Below, piece by piece: positions 53,473 to 64,000 of a DNA stretch of 64,000 nt. Position 1 is the first letter of the stretch, and each line of letters starts with the position of its first letter. The notes under the pieces are model-generated. The model was not told the origin of the DNA, ran no database searches, and saw nothing but the letters and a program-made list of their open reading frames with translations. The stretch is from assembly GCF_000308055.1 (NCBI RefSeq), contig NZ_CAGY01000005.1, positions 1-64,000 on the forward strand, read 5' to 3'. The position numbers and the translations under genes were made by a program. Source of the DNA: Actinomyces sp. ph3 (GTDB taxonomy: Bacteria > Actinomycetota > Actinomycetes > Actinomycetales > Actinomycetaceae).

Positions 53473-53970
53473 ATGAGTCTTACAGCAGTCCTGATCATCG
53501 CAGCCGTCATTCTCTTTGGTGTAATCGGTGCCGTTGTCCAAGTTTGGCCGTCTTCGCCCTTCGTCGGCGGTGCGATTTTGGTGTGGGCATGGATGACCGG
53601 GACACGCAGCGCGTGGATCATTTTTGCTATTTCCGCTGCGATCTTGATTGTCGGAACAATCCTGAAGTACATCATCCCCGCCCGAGGAATGACCAAGGCA
53701 GGAATTCCCCAATCCACCCTGGTGTGGGGAGGTATCGGCGGTTTCGTCGGTTGGTTTATTGGCCTGCCTCTGGGGCTGATTCTGGGCATGATTGCTGCCA
53801 TCTTCATTGTGGAATATCTGCGTAACCAGGACACTCAGAAGGCATGGAAGGCCACGGTCGTTGCACTCAAGGCTTTTGGCTGGACCATTGCGATTGAATT
53901 GATTGCCGCTCTGAGCGCCGCGACATTGTGGGTTGTCGGCCTGCTGCTCCAGAGTCCCGCTGCGGCCTAA
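53473..53970 (+). CDS. DUF456 family membrane protein
   Basis: 165 aa with about five hydrophobic segments and Gly-rich turns, matching DUF456: VIGAVVQVWPSSPFVGGAIL, KYIIPARGMTKAGIPQSTLV and GGIGGFVGWFIGLPLGLILG. The Gly-zipper-like middle is typical of the family, whose function is unknown. ATG 53473 is chosen from the family start and the -10 spacing; the open frame to 53368 overlaps the divergent gene. Confidence 0.85.
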   Translation: MSLTAVLIIAAVILFGVIGAVVQVWPSSPFVGGAILVWAWMTGTRSAWIIFAISAAILIVGTILKYIIPARGMTKAGIPQSTLVWGGIGGFVGWFIGLPLGLILGMIAAIFIVEYLRNQDTQKAWKATVVALKAFGWTIAIELIAALSAATLWVVGLLLQSPAAA

Positions 53971-54067
53971 GGAAGGACTGAGGAAAGCGCGGACGAACCG
54001 CGACCACTACTCAGCGGCCTCGCCCGGAAGGTCCCTCTCACCTCGCGCGCTCCTCGGCTAAACTTGA

Positions 54068-55417
<1,350 letters not shown>

Positions 55418-55446
55418 CCCTCTGCACAGCGATTGATTTTTCGAGG

Positions 55447-55484
55447 CCGACGCCGCGTTCCCGTAGTGTGGGGCGCGGCGTTGG
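55447..55484 (+). terminator. probable terminator of purA
   Basis: An eleven-pair stem CCGACGCCGCG / CGCGGCGTTGG (one G-T) with a sixteen-base loop, then TGCATTTTG. The remaining stretch to 55656 holds GC-rich inverted repeats but no gene I can support. Confidence 0.55.
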
Positions 55485-55674
55485 TGCATTTTGCGCATAA
55501 AAAAGCGCGCACCGAGCCGAAAGCGCCTGTCGGCGCGAAGGCCGCTCGTAGCGGCAGAGGTTGGAGCCCGGGGCTTAACAACTCGGTACGCACCACCGAG
55601 CATAGAACACAGCACTGGTCGACGCATTCCGTGCCGCTAAGGCCTCAATAGCAGCCATGTGGGACTATAGAGGA

Positions 55675-56829
55675 ATGGAGCATCTTGAGCCTTCCCCTGC
55701 GAAACTGCCCTCGCGCCGCGAGCGCCAACGGCAACGCGCCGCAGCACAAGCGCAGGAAAGCGCTCAAAGTACGGGTGAAAAGCCTCTATCTTCAGGTCGT
55801 CACTCACATGAGCAAGATGAGTCTCATCGGACTGCGGCGTATGAAGCCAAGGAATATGACCCCACGCGTGAGCATGTGAGCACTCACACGGGGATTATTC
55901 GCATCCGACATGGGGTTCGACACGCTCCGGACACCACGCGCGTGCCCTATGCGATGAGCGAGAGCGAATCAATTAACCCAGCTCTTCGTCGAGGGCTTCA
56001 TACCTCCGCACTCACTGTTGCAGCTCTTTCGCTTGCGACTTTCATCCTGTGGTTCACTCCGTGGGAATCATGGGCCTGCTCATTAGTCGTCGCACTGGCC
56101 TCGTGCCTGCTTGCCGCGGGCTGGCCATCTCTGACGAATACGAAGGTCACGGTTCCGGCCCAAGTGACCGTCGGCCTCGCCGGCTGCATCGCAGCTTTGG
56201 TTGTGACGATCAGCGCCGACTTGATGGCGGCCAGTGCGGTCATGGGCTTGGGAACGGTTGCGGTTGTCGCGGTGGAAGTCTTCACCGCCTCAACACCTCG
56301 CGATTACTCTTCCAGCGGCCACGGTTCTTGGGCGACGCGCTCAACGACGGCCTCGTTAATGAGTTCGCTCACTGCGCTGCTCGTTGTGGTTTCGGGATCC
56401 TCGTGGGTGACGCTTGCATCCTCGCAGGGCTGGAGGATTGCGGTTCCCATCGCCTGCGTGATTGTTTCGTGTACCGTCTGGGGCGATCAGATTGGAGCGG
56501 GTTTCCGTTCGCAATCCCTCGGGGCTCTGGGTGCGGCACTGCTTTCTGGCGTGATCGCTTCGGTAGCGGTGTGGAAACTGGGGCAAAGCGCGGATCTTAG
56601 TCCGATTGTTCTGCCCGGGCTTGCGGCCTATTCGGGACTGACAACCGCTGTTGCAATTCTGGGTATTTTTACTGGAATTGCAGTCGCCTTGGTCGTAATT
56701 GTTCTGGATGGTTTGATGGGCGATACCGAATGGGCGCGGCCGACGATGGGTGCGATTGCGCGGGGGAGCGCGAAGTTCCTCATGGCCTCGCTGCCGGTGT
56801 ACATCATGTTCCGAATCGGTGGAATTTAA
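55675..56829 (+). CDS. unrecognised multi-pass membrane protein
   Basis: 384 aa. The first 110 residues are charged and probably disordered (PSRRERQRQRAAAQAQESAQ, a His/Glu/Ser-rich stretch). The rest has about eight hydrophobic helices with small-residue motifs (GLAGCIAALVVTISADLMAA, GALGAALLSGVIASVAVW). No transporter or enzyme motif was found. ATG 55675 is favoured because GACTAT lies six bases upstream; ATG 55657 is an alternative. The function is unknown. Confidence 0.72.
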   Translation: MEHLEPSPAKLPSRRERQRQRAAAQAQESAQSTGEKPLSSGRHSHEQDESHRTAAYEAKEYDPTREHVSTHTGIIRIRHGVRHAPDTTRVPYAMSESESINPALRRGLHTSALTVAALSLATFILWFTPWESWACSLVVALASCLLAAGWPSLTNTKVTVPAQVTVGLAGCIAALVVTISADLMAASAVMGLGTVAVVAVEVFTASTPRDYSSSGHGSWATRSTTASLMSSLTALLVVVSGSSWVTLASSQGWRIAVPIACVIVSCTVWGDQIGAGFRSQSLGALGAALLSGVIASVAVWKLGQSADLSPIVLPGLAAYSGLTTAVAILGIFTGIAVALVVIVLDGLMGDTEWARPTMGAIARGSAKFLMASLPVYIMFRIGGI

Positions 56830-56864
56830 CCCACACTCAGTTCGCAGATGAAGGTGTGGCCGCT

Positions 56865-56870
56865 TAGGCT
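56865..56870 (+). promoter_or_regulatory. -10 hexamer TAGGCT of the FABP-ygfZ unit
   Basis: TAGGCT-GGAGTC-ATG: six-base spacing. GGAG overlaps the spacer but is too close to act as a normal ribosome-binding site. Confidence 0.5.
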
Positions 56871-56876
56871 GGAGTC

Positions 56877-57482
56877 ATGTTCTCCATTCCAGAAAACCTG
56901 CCCCTAGAAATTGCTCCTTTGGCGTGGATGCTTGGCCCGTGGAAGGGCTGGGGAATGCTCAGCGTCAACGAAGGTGATGACCAGCCGATTTATGAAGAGG
57001 CTGAAGGCACGATTTGCGGAAAGCAGATGAAGCTCGTCACGCGAATCCACTCTGCAACTGCCTGCGAAAGTATCGATCCGATTTGGGATGCAGCTCGCGG
57101 TATTGCGGCGCTTGAAGTCGGTGACCTCATGCGTGAGGAAACTCTGTACGTCTCCTTGCTTCCCGGTTCCGGCGTACTGCCCGAACCCGGTCAGTATGAA
57201 ACCCGCGAAATGGTTGCGCAGGGTGCTCAGAGTGACGGTTACAGCGCTCGCTGGGTTGGTCGTTCAATGGGACCGCGAATTCAGATGGAGACTGATCTGT
57301 TGATTCGCGACCCAGAAGCCGCAGAGTTTGAGCGTTTTTCGCGCATGTATGGCCTGGTTGCGGGCGAAATGCTCTGGGCGAATGAACGCCAGGGAAATGA
57401 CCATGAAAGTCATGTTGAGCTTTCTGGGCGACTTATGCGCGTCGATGCCCTTGACGAAACTGAGCAGAAGGATGGCGAGTAA
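56877..57482 (+). CDS. FABP/nitrobindin-like protein (UPF0678)
   Basis: 201 aa, ten-stranded beta-barrel family found across actinobacteria. The opening LPLEIAPLAWMLGPWKGWG carries the GxWxGxG motif of nitrobindins. The usual proximal heme His near the C-terminus could not be placed with confidence (HESHVELSGRL is a candidate), so heme binding is possible, not shown. It is one base from ygfZ, and this pairing is conserved in the phylum, hinting at a shared role in heme/Fe-S handling (inference). Confidence 0.85.
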   Translation: MFSIPENLPLEIAPLAWMLGPWKGWGMLSVNEGDDQPIYEEAEGTICGKQMKLVTRIHSATACESIDPIWDAARGIAALEVGDLMREETLYVSLLPGSGVLPEPGQYETREMVAQGAQSDGYSARWVGRSMGPRIQMETDLLIRDPEAAEFERFSRMYGLVAGEMLWANERQGNDHESHVELSGRLMRVDALDETEQKDGE

Positions 57483-58658
57483 GTGACGCAGAGCGAAACG
57501 CAGTGGAAGTCTCCTCTGGCGACGCTTCCAGGCGCGGTCGCCCTTGAAGACGTAGAAGGCGATGTCGCTTTTGGCGTGACTGCTCACTACGGTGATCCCT
57601 CTGGGGAACAGTGGGCCCTAGAGGCAGGTCGAGCGATTACCGACCGTCCTGACCTTGCTGTTGTCGAAGTCTCTGGTCCTGATCGACTGACTTGGCTGAC
57701 CTCAATTTCAAGCCAGGTTTTGACTGGCATCGCTCCCGGAGAATCACGCGAACTGCTGATCATGAACCCACAGGGGCATATCGAGCACGCATGCGGCGCC
57801 ATTGATGATGGGCAGACTCTCTACCTCATCACCGAGGCCTCTGACGCCCAAGCGTTGGCTGATTGGCTCAACTCCATGCGTTTTGCGCTTCGTGTTGAAA
57901 TTACGATTTCGCAGCGCTGGTGGTTGCTCGGAAGCATCGGGGACAGTGGAGTTTCTCAGTGCGATCAGGTCACGCTGACATGGAATGATCCTTGGCCGGG
58001 AATCGTCGATGGGGGAGCGGCGTATTACCAGGGGAAGCACCCGGGTGATTCTTTTTCCTTCCATATCCACCTTGTGCCCAGGGACCAAGCCCGCGAATTC
58101 TGGCGCGAATGGAGTGAAGGTGCGCCGAAGCGTCGGGCAGCGGGAATTGCAGCATGGGAAGCAACGCGGATTGCCGCGTGGCGCCCACGTCTGGGACATG
58201 AGACGGACGCGCGATCGATGCCGGCTGAACTGGACTGGTTGCGTACTGCGGTTCACACGAATAAGGGGTGCTACCGAGGACAAGAAGCTGTTGCTCGAAT
58301 CTTGAACTTGGGGCGTCCTGCAAGGCGCCTGGTCTTCCTGCAATTGGATGGTTCCAGGGGAGATCTCCCAAATCCGGGACAATTTATCGAAGTGGGTGGA
58401 CGCCGCGTGGGTGTGGTGACATCGGTCGCTCGCCATGCTGATATGGGGCCGATTGCTCTTGCCGTGGTTTCACGTGCGCTCTCGCCTGATGTCGTTCTGA
58501 ACTTGGATGGGGTTGCAGCAGCGCAAGAACTTATTGTCCCGATTGAGGGGAAGTCCTCGGTGTCGCCGAAGGAACGACCTGGGGCAGAACTGCACAATCC
58601 AGATCTGCGCAGGCCTGATGTTCCCGCACTTGGCGGAAAATCAATCGGCGGACGGTAA
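57483..58658 (+). CDS. ygfZ: YgfZ/GcvT-domain protein
   Basis: 391 aa folate-binding protein related to the glycine-cleavage T-protein. The diagnostic motif is NKGCYRGQEAVARILNLG (K-G-C-Y-x-G-Q-E), whose Cys is the conserved functional residue. Other marks are VEVSGPDRLTWLTSISSQ and GRRVGVVTSVA. YgfZ helps maintain certain Fe-S enzymes in E. coli. GTG start directly after the FABP stop. Confidence 0.9.
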   Translation: MTQSETQWKSPLATLPGAVALEDVEGDVAFGVTAHYGDPSGEQWALEAGRAITDRPDLAVVEVSGPDRLTWLTSISSQVLTGIAPGESRELLIMNPQGHIEHACGAIDDGQTLYLITEASDAQALADWLNSMRFALRVEITISQRWWLLGSIGDSGVSQCDQVTLTWNDPWPGIVDGGAAYYQGKHPGDSFSFHIHLVPRDQAREFWREWSEGAPKRRAAGIAAWEATRIAAWRPRLGHETDARSMPAELDWLRTAVHTNKGCYRGQEAVARILNLGRPARRLVFLQLDGSRGDLPNPGQFIEVGGRRVGVVTSVARHADMGPIALAVVSRALSPDVVLNLDGVAAAQELIVPIEGKSSVSPKERPGAELHNPDLRRPDVPALGGKSIGGR

Positions 58659-58740
58659 TGGACTTATCCGCGGAATAATCCGCGGACGAACTGGCGGACG
58701 GACCAGCGGACACAACACTTAGGAGCCAAGGAGCACGCTC

Positions 58741-59172
58741 ATGCGTGGAATTTTGCAGCGCGTCACTCGCGCCTCGGTATCGGTTGATGGTGAGGTCATT
58801 GGCGAATGCCCGGGACCGGGAGCTCTTGTCCTTGTCGGCGTCACTCACGAGGACACCCTCGAGCAGGCAAAAACTCTTGCACGAAAGATTGCAGAATTGC
58901 GGATCTTTGAGGACGAGACGTCTATTCAGGATCGCGCAGAGGAAGCCAGTGTCCTGGTGGTTTCGCAATTTACGCTCTATGGAGATGTGCGTAAAGGTCG
59001 GCGTCCCTCGTGGTCGAAGGCAGCGCCGGGACCCGTTGCAGAGCCTTTGGTCGATACCGTTGTTGAGGAGCTGCGTAGCCGCGGAATCCACGTCGAGACC
59101 GGGCGTTTCGGCGCAATGATGTCCGTGGAACTAGTGAATGACGGCCCCTACACCCTGGTTATTGAGGTTTAG
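58741..59172 (+). CDS. dtd: D-aminoacyl-tRNA deacylase
   Basis: Removes D-amino acids (and glycine) from mischarged tRNA. 143 aa. The two active-site motifs are VVSQFTLYGD and the cross-subunit NDGPYTLVIE (Gly-cisPro). MRGILQRVTRASVSVDGEVI is the family opening. AAGGAG precedes the ATG. It lies 82 bp after ygfZ; the gap holds short TCCGCGGA repeats. Confidence 0.95.
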   Translation: MRGILQRVTRASVSVDGEVIGECPGPGALVLVGVTHEDTLEQAKTLARKIAELRIFEDETSIQDRAEEASVLVVSQFTLYGDVRKGRRPSWSKAAPGPVAEPLVDTVVEELRSRGIHVETGRFGAMMSVELVNDGPYTLVIEV

Positions 59173-59180
59173 AGAATAGT

Positions 59181-59196
59181 CCAGATGCACATCTGG
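59181..59196. repeat. 16-bp palindrome after dtd
   Basis: CCAGATG-CA-CATCTGG, perfect. No T-run, so not a typical terminator; it could be a protein site upstream of clpC. Confidence 0.4.
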
Positions 59197-59361
59197 GAAG
59201 ACGCGCTGTTTCGTCAAGGGGCGCTCGCGGAACTCGCGTCAACCAATTGCATCTGCCCTTGGTGAACAAACGCGCGCACGGCCTCGCTACCCCGTAGTGT
59301 GGGACTCAGTGAAAAGCAGGTCGCGTGCTTGAGACCGCGATCTGAACCAGAGGGAGAAACG

Positions 59362-61827
59362 ATGTTTGAACGCTTTACGGACCGAGCCCGACGGGTCGTC
59401 GTCCTCGCGCAAGATGAAGCGCGCAGCCTCAATCACAACTACATCGGTACCGAGCACCTCCTGCTCGGCCTGATTACCGAGGGCGAAGGCGTGGCCGCGA
59501 AGGCCTTGGAAAGTCTTGACATCAATAAGGATGCGGTTCGCGCAGCAGTCATCGACATTATCGGTGAAGGCGAGAAGCCGGTCGAAGGACACATTCCCTT
59601 CACCCCTCGCGCCAAGCGCGTTTTTGAGCTGAGCCTGCGTGAGGCACTGCAGCTCGGCCACAACTACATCGGCACCGAGCACCTTCTCCTTGGCCTGCTC
59701 AAGGAAGGCGAAGGCGTGGCCTCGCAGGTTCTTATCAAGCTCGGCGCAGACCTCGGCAAGGTTCGCCAGACCGTCATCGAGCTTCTCTCCGGCTACCAGC
59801 GCAATAGCGATGATGGTCGCGAAAGCGTCGGTGTTGGCGCTTCCTCCACTGGTTCAGGTCAGACGAACTCGGCGATTCTCGAACAGTTTGGTCGTAATCT
59901 CACCCAAGCTGCCCGTGAAAACAAGCTCGATCCGGTGATTGGTCGCCGCACTGAGATGCAGCGCGTCATGCAGATCCTCTCTCGCCGCACGAAGAACAAC
60001 CCGGTTCTGGTTGGTGAGCCAGGCGTTGGTAAGACCGCCGTTGTCGAAGGCCTCGCTCAGGCAATCGTTGCCGGCGACGTGCCCGAAACCATCAAGGACA
60101 AGCAGATCTACAGCCTTGATATGGGTGCGCTGGTCGCTGGCTCGCGCTACCGCGGTGACTTCGAAGAGCGTCTGAAGAAGATCCTCAAGGAAATTCGTAC
60201 TCGCGGCGACATCATCCTCTTCATTGACGAGATCCACACCCTGGTCGGTGCGGGTGCCGCGGAAGGCTCAATCGACGCCTCGCAAATGCTCAAGCCCATG
60301 CTTGCGCGCGGCGAGCTGCAGACCATCGGCGCAACCACCAGCGACGAGTACCGCAAGTACATCGAAAAGGATGCGGCTCTTGAACGTCGTTTCCAGCCGG
60401 TGAAGGTTGACGAGCCCAGCGTCGAAGAGACCGTGGGTATCCTCAAGGGCCTGCGCGATCGCTACGAGGCCCACCACCGCGTGATCATTACTGACGCCGC
60501 GATCCAGGCTGCCGCTGAGCTGGCCGACCGCTATGTCTCTGACCGTTTCCTTCCGGATAAGGCCATTGACCTGATGGACGAGGCCGGTGCTCGCCTGCGT
60601 ATTTCCCGCATGACCGCGCCGCCTGAGTTGCGCGAGCTGGACGAGAAGATCGCCGAAGTGAAGCGCAATAAGGAGTCTGCGATTGACGATCAGGACTTCG
60701 AGAAGGCCGCTGCTCTTCGTGACGAGGAGCAGAAGCTGACCGAAGAGCGCAAGCAGAAGGAATCCAGCTGGCGTGATGGCTCGCGCGAGGCAATTGCCGA
60801 GGTTGGCGAGGATGATATCGCCGAGGTTTTGGCGATGTCGACGGGTATTCCGGTCTTCAAGCTGACCCAGACCGAGTCTGCGAAGCTCCTCAAGATGGAA
60901 GACGAGCTGCACAAGCGCGTCATCGGTCAAGATGCCGCGGTTAAGGCTCTGGCTCAGTCGATCCGTCGTACTCGAAGCGGCCTGAAGGACCCGAAGCGTC
61001 CCGGTGGCTCCTTCATCTTCGCCGGCCCGACCGGTGTTGGTAAGACGGAGCTTGCGAAGGCTCTGGCCGAGTTCCTCTTCGGTGATGAGGATGCGCTGAT
61101 CCAGCTCGATATGTCCGAGTTCTCTGAGAAGCACACCTCTTCGCGTCTCTTCGGTGCTCCTCCCGGCTACGTCGGTTACGACGAAGGTGGCGAGCTCACC
61201 GAAAAGGTCCGTCGTCGTCCCTTCTCTGTCGTCCTCTTCGATGAGGTCGAGAAGGCCCACCCGGATATCTTCAACTCCCTGTTGCAGATTCTGGAAGAAG
61301 GCCGCCTGACCGATTCGCAGGGCCGCAAGGTTGACTTCAAGAACACGGTCATCATCATGACGACGAACCTGGGTACGCGAGACATCAACAAGGGCGTCCT
61401 CACCGGCTTCCAGTCCACCGAGAACATCACTCACGACTACTCACGCATGAAGGCCAAGGTCAACGAAGAGCTCAAGCAGCACTTCCGCCCTGAGTTCCTC
61501 AACCGCGTGGACGAGGTCGTTGTCTTCCCGCCGCTCGACAAGGAGCAGATCAAGCAGATCGTGGATCTGATGATCGCCAACCTTGCCAAGCGCATGGAGG
61601 CTCAGGATATGAAGCTTCAGATCACCGACGAGGCGCGCGAGCTGCTTGCCGACCGCGGTTTCGATCCGGTTCTGGGTGCTCGTCCGCTGCGTCGCGCAAT
61701 TCAGCGTGATATCGAAGATGCGCTTTCCGAGCGTATTCTCTTCGGCGATATCCTTCCGGGACAGGTTGTCACTGTCGGCGTGAAGGGCGAAGGGGCAGAA
61801 CGCGAGTTCACCTTCAACGGTCAGTAA
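59362..61827 (+). CDS. clpC: ATP-dependent Clp protease ATP-binding subunit ClpC
   Basis: Hsp100 unfoldase that feeds ClpP. 821 aa. Order: two Clp-N repeats ([32 protein letters not shown] occurs twice), first AAA+ with [14 protein letters not shown], the UVR-motif middle domain ([20 protein letters not shown]), second AAA+ with [17 protein letters not shown], and the D2-small domain [23 protein letters not shown] 59362 follows GAGGGAGA and is the family start. A TAGTGT hexamer about 60 bases upstream may be the -10. Essential in related actinobacteria. Confidence 0.96.
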   Translation: MFERFTDRARRVVVLAQDEARSLNHNYIGTEHLLLGLITEGEGVAAKALESLDINKDAVRAAVIDIIGEGEKPVEGHIPFTPRAKRVFELSLREALQLGHNYIGTEHLLLGLLKEGEGVASQVLIKLGADLGKVRQTVIELLSGYQRNSDDGRESVGVGASSTGSGQTNSAILEQFGRNLTQAARENKLDPVIGRRTEMQRVMQILSRRTKNNPVLVGEPGVGKTAVVEGLAQAIVAGDVPETIKDKQIYSLDMGALVAGSRYRGDFEERLKKILKEIRTRGDIILFIDEIHTLVGAGAAEGSIDASQMLKPMLARGELQTIGATTSDEYRKYIEKDAALERRFQPVKVDEPSVEETVGILKGLRDRYEAHHRVIITDAAIQAAAELADRYVSDRFLPDKAIDLMDEAGARLRISRMTAPPELRELDEKIAEVKRNKESAIDDQDFEKAAALRDEEQKLTEERKQKESSWRDGSREAIAEVGEDDIAEVLAMSTGIPVFKLTQTESAKLLKMEDELHKRVIGQDAAVKALAQSIRRTRSGLKDPKRPGGSFIFAGPTGVGKTELAKALAEFLFGDEDALIQLDMSEFSEKHTSSRLFGAPPGYVGYDEGGELTEKVRRRPFSVVLFDEVEKAHPDIFNSLLQILEEGRLTDSQGRKVDFKNTVIIMTTNLGTRDINKGVLTGFQSTENITHDYSRMKAKVNEELKQHFRPEFLNRVDEVVVFPPLDKEQIKQIVDLMIANLAKRMEAQDMKLQITDEARELLADRGFDPVLGARPLRRAIQRDIEDALSERILFGDILPGQVVTVGVKGEGAEREFTFNGQ

Positions 61828-61891
61828 GACCAATAGCAGTGGTGCTCCTTGGGTAGTCCCCCTTGAGTTCGCCGTGACTTGTTGTACGAGG

Positions 61892-61935
61892 CCGGGCGGG
61901 GGTCTGCGAGAATTGTTGCGCAGGCCCCCGCCCGG
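61892..61935 (+). terminator. terminator of clpC
   Basis: A seventeen-pair stem (61892-61908 with 61919-61935, one G-T) then TTTCTGTTTG. Confidence 0.9.
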
Positions 61936-62140
61936 TTTCTGTTTGATTGGAACTTGGTGTTCAGTACATACATGAATGTAATTTGTAGGATTTTTTCCGC
62001 GAAATATTGCGGAAAAACTGAAAATAGTTAATGTGATCTTTGACTTGAGTTCTTCAAATGAGCGTGCCTCGTGGGACACTAAAAGATGCGAAATAGAAGA
62101 ATAACTCCCCCTACCCATCAGCAAGAGTGGTGAAAAATAT
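61936..62140. other. AT-rich upstream region of the Ig-like gene
   Basis: Clearly lower in GC than the flanking genes, with runs of A and T and a small inverted repeat TTTTTTCCGCGAAATATTGC/GGAAAAA. It likely holds the promoter of the surface-protein gene; no small gene is supported. Confidence 0.4.
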
Positions 62141-64000
62141 ATGAAGCAGCAGCATGGTGCATCCGCATCGCGCGTTAATCGACGCCGTCTTCCGGCTGCG
62201 TTGGTTGCTGCATTTACTGTTACCGTCTCGACTCTTGCCATCCTTCACCAGGGCGTAACGACCGCTGAAGTCGATGTCGATGATGGCGGCATTTGGGTGA
62301 CAAACTCTTCGAAACGGCTTGTTGGTCACCTGAACTACGATTCTCGGATTCTTGACGGTGCCCTGCGCACAAAAACAACCGAATTTGATATCGGTCAATC
62401 GGGCAATGACGTCAGCTTCATGGATAAAACAAGCCACTCCGTTGCCCCCATTGACGTTGCTCAAGTTTCTGTAGGAGCTGCGACCTCTCTGCCTGAAAAT
62501 GTGAAGGTAGTCCAAGGTGGGTCACGACTTGCTGTCATGGATGCTTCCCAAGGCCAGGTTTGGCTCGCTCAAGTGGCCAGTCCTTCCGGTACTGCCTATA
62601 CAGATGAGGGTGCGCTGGCAAGCGATATGGAGCAGGGCGCTGTTGCTGTTTCCCAGAAGGGCACTCTTTTTGCGATTTCAGCCCAGGGTGGCCGCCGTAT
62701 TACCGTCACGCGCGAAGGCCAATTGGACCGCCTGAAATCGCAAGATGTTGAGGGGCTTTCAGGCAACGCTGAACTGGTCATGACTGCAGTGGGAGAGCAG
62801 CCCGTTGCTTTAGATAAGCGAAATCGTGTTCTGGTTCTTCCAGATGGAAAGCTTCGCAACCTTGCCGATGATGGCATCAGCGGAAATATCACTCTGCAAG
62901 AATCTGGTCCCGAATCGTCTTCCGTGCTTCTTGCGACCGACCGTGAGTTGATCTCCATCCCTCTTAAGGGCGGAGCCGCCACGAAGATTCCGGCGTCAAA
63001 TGATGGTGCATCGGGTACACCTTCGCGCCCCGTTTTCCATAAGGGGTGCGCCTACGCCGCTTGGTCAAAATCCGGCGCATACCTGCGAAACTGTACTGAT
63101 CCCAGCCTCAACAAACAGATGACAGTTGACTCATTGAAGTCAGCTCAATCAATCGTTTTCAGAACAAACCGCACTCGAATTGTTCTCAATGACACCACTT
63201 CGGGATCGGTATGGATGCCCGAACACGACATGGTTTTGATGAACGACTGGGATCAGATCGAGTCTCAGCTTGAAAAGAAGGAAAAGCAAGAGGACTCTCC
63301 TCAGGTCACGGATCAGATCGCAGACCCAGAGCGAAAAGAGCAGAACACTCCTCCCGATGCGGTTAATGACGACTTCGGCATTCGCCCCGGTCGAACTACT
63401 ACGCTTCCGGTCCTGAACAATGATTCTGATGCGGATGGAGATGTCCTGACCGCTCGTCCAGTCACCGACCCTCAGTTTGGGAAGGTCACGCGTACCCGCG
63501 GCGGGCGAGCTCTTCAAATTACGGATGTTCCCGATAAACAGACCGGTAGTACCTCCTTCACCTATGAGGCATCCGACGGTAAAGCGGTTGCCACCGCTCG
63601 CGTGAATGTGACCGTGCACCCGTGGGAGATGAATTCGGGGCCAAAGCAGCTTCGCGATCCCGGCGTCACTCTGGGTAACCGTGCCCAAATCGAGTACAAC
63701 GTGTTGACCGACTGGCAAGACCCAGATGGTGACCCCATCTTCTTGGCGAATGCTCACGCGCCAGAGGGCATTGAACTTCAGTTCCGCGAAGAAGGAACAC
63801 TTCAAATCCGAGATCTCGGTGCCAGCGTGGGTGCACACACAATCACTCTTGAGGTCTCAGATGGCCGTCAGAGCACGACGGGCACCCTCACTGTTAATGT
63901 TCAGAACCCCGGAAACTTGCCTCCCGTAGCGAACGCAGACTTCTACGTCGCGCGTGCTGGTGAAGTAGCGACAATTTCCCCGCTAGCAAATGACACTGAC
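62141..64000 (+). CDS. large Ig-like/cadherin-like cell-surface protein, N-terminal part
   Basis: First 620 codons; the gene runs off the window. Residues 14-35 form a signal peptide or anchor (RRRLPAALVAAFTVTVSTLA). About 35-350 resemble a WD/beta-propeller-like region without recognised repeats. From residue 405 on come tandem Ig-like modules with the Ca-binding style phrase LNNDSDADGD (about 427-436) and LANDTD at the window end, plus DWQDPDGDP. Such proteins in Actinomycetaceae precede MoxR, DUF58 and transglutaminase genes (not visible here). No strong ribosome-binding site before ATG 62141. Function is probably in cell-surface structure. Confidence 0.85.
   Translation, partial: MKQQHGASASRVNRRRLPAALVAAFTVTVSTLAILHQGVTTAEVDVDDGGIWVTNSSKRLVGHLNYDSRILDGALRTKTTEFDIGQSGNDVSFMDKTSHSVAPIDVAQVSVGAATSLPENVKVVQGGSRLAVMDASQGQVWLAQVASPSGTAYTDEGALASDMEQGAVAVSQKGTLFAISAQGGRRITVTREGQLDRLKSQDVEGLSGNAELVMTAVGEQPVALDKRNRVLVLPDGKLRNLADDGISGNITLQESGPESSSVLLATDRELISIPLKGGAATKIPASNDGASGTPSRPVFHKGCAYAAWSKSGAYLRNCTDPSLNKQMTVDSLKSAQSIVFRTNRTRIVLNDTTSGSVWMPEHDMVLMNDWDQIESQLEKKEKQEDSPQVTDQIADPERKEQNTPPDAVNDDFGIRPGRTTTLPVLNNDSDADGDVLTARPVTDPQFGKVTRTRGGRALQITDVPDKQTGSTSFTYEASDGKAVATARVNVTVHPWEMNSGPKQLRDPGVTLGNRAQIEYNVLTDWQDPDGDPIFLANAHAPEGIELQFREEGTLQIRDLGASVGAHTITLEVSDGRQSTTGTLTVNVQNPGNLPPVANADFYVARAGEVATISPLANDTD

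Noticed and set aside
55440-55656. GC-rich stretch after purA as SRP RNA, 6S RNA or a small gene
   Set aside because: The conserved SRP loop and other family signatures are absent; only a terminator is supported.
55460-59303. Shared 13-mer CCCGTAGTGTGGG at 55460 and 59291
   Set aside because: In 64 kb several shared 13-mers are expected by chance; one copy lies in a terminator loop.
59210-59361. ClgR operator before clpC
   Set aside because: No CGC-N5-GCG arrangement with the right flanks was found.
60268-61434. 388-codon minus-strand frame inside clpC
   Set aside because: Antisense to a highly conserved gene; no start signals or recognisable domains.

Overview
The window looks like a piece of a mid-GC (high 50s %, judged by eye) actinobacterial chromosome, most likely family Actinomycetaceae (Schaalia/Actinomyces-like). 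The reasons are an Lsr2 nucleoid protein, CarD directly upstream of ispD, a nitrobindin-like FABP next to a YgfZ protein, type I lipoproteins, many GTGA/ATGA gene overlaps, and many genes with no Shine-Dalgarno but a TANNNT hexamer six bases before the start codon (leaderless pattern). No phage, insertion sequence, CRISPR array or rRNA was seen. The species is inferred, not proven.

Layout. 1-3.5 kb: end of topA, then tmk-holB. 3.5-7.7 kb: exported TAP-like hydrolase, SRPBCC protein, DUF2218 protein and a CycA-like amino-acid permease. 7.7-12.2 kb: TPP riboswitch with a hairpin over the ribosome-binding site, thiamine ABC transporter genes thiB-thiP-thiQ and a methyltransferase. 12.3-18.4 kb: membrane alpha/beta hydrolase, a large MprF-like membrane protein with a kinase-like middle, and DedA-pheA. 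18.4-23.4 kb: tRNA-Leu, an apparently frameshifted gene, a DUF4862 gene, a Kv-type channel and glmS. 23.4-30.1 kb: ROK repressor diverging from xylAB over a perfect operator palindrome, then metY-metX behind a possible structured leader.

30.1-34.4 kb: a distinctive module of a beta-helical lipoprotein, a membrane protein, a DUF4956 membrane protein and a VTC-type polyphosphate-polymerase-like protein. The lipoprotein and DUF4956-VTC transcription units carry the same two-block promoter-region motif, which ties them into one regulon. This is the best candidate here for an under-described system. 34.4-40.5 kb: RidA, a Cys/His-repeat DUF2249 protein, tRNA-Thr, a Gram-negative-type ferrochelatase, MarR-ClC, Lsr2 and L-asparaginase. 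40.5-44 kb: asparagine permease (operon with the asparaginase), a DUF3060 lipoprotein and an OmpA-domain lipoprotein with DGSG repeats.

44-64 kb: mostly housekeeping genes: gpmA, carD-ispD, an MFS/UMF1 transporter, ispF, thrC, cysS, rlmB, an unknown protein, DUF456, purA, a membrane protein, FABP-ygfZ-dtd, clpC, and the first 620 codons of a large Ig-like cell-surface protein that runs off the end. Across the window the heptamer CGAGGCC/GGCCTCG recurs about five times more often than base composition predicts (hand count).
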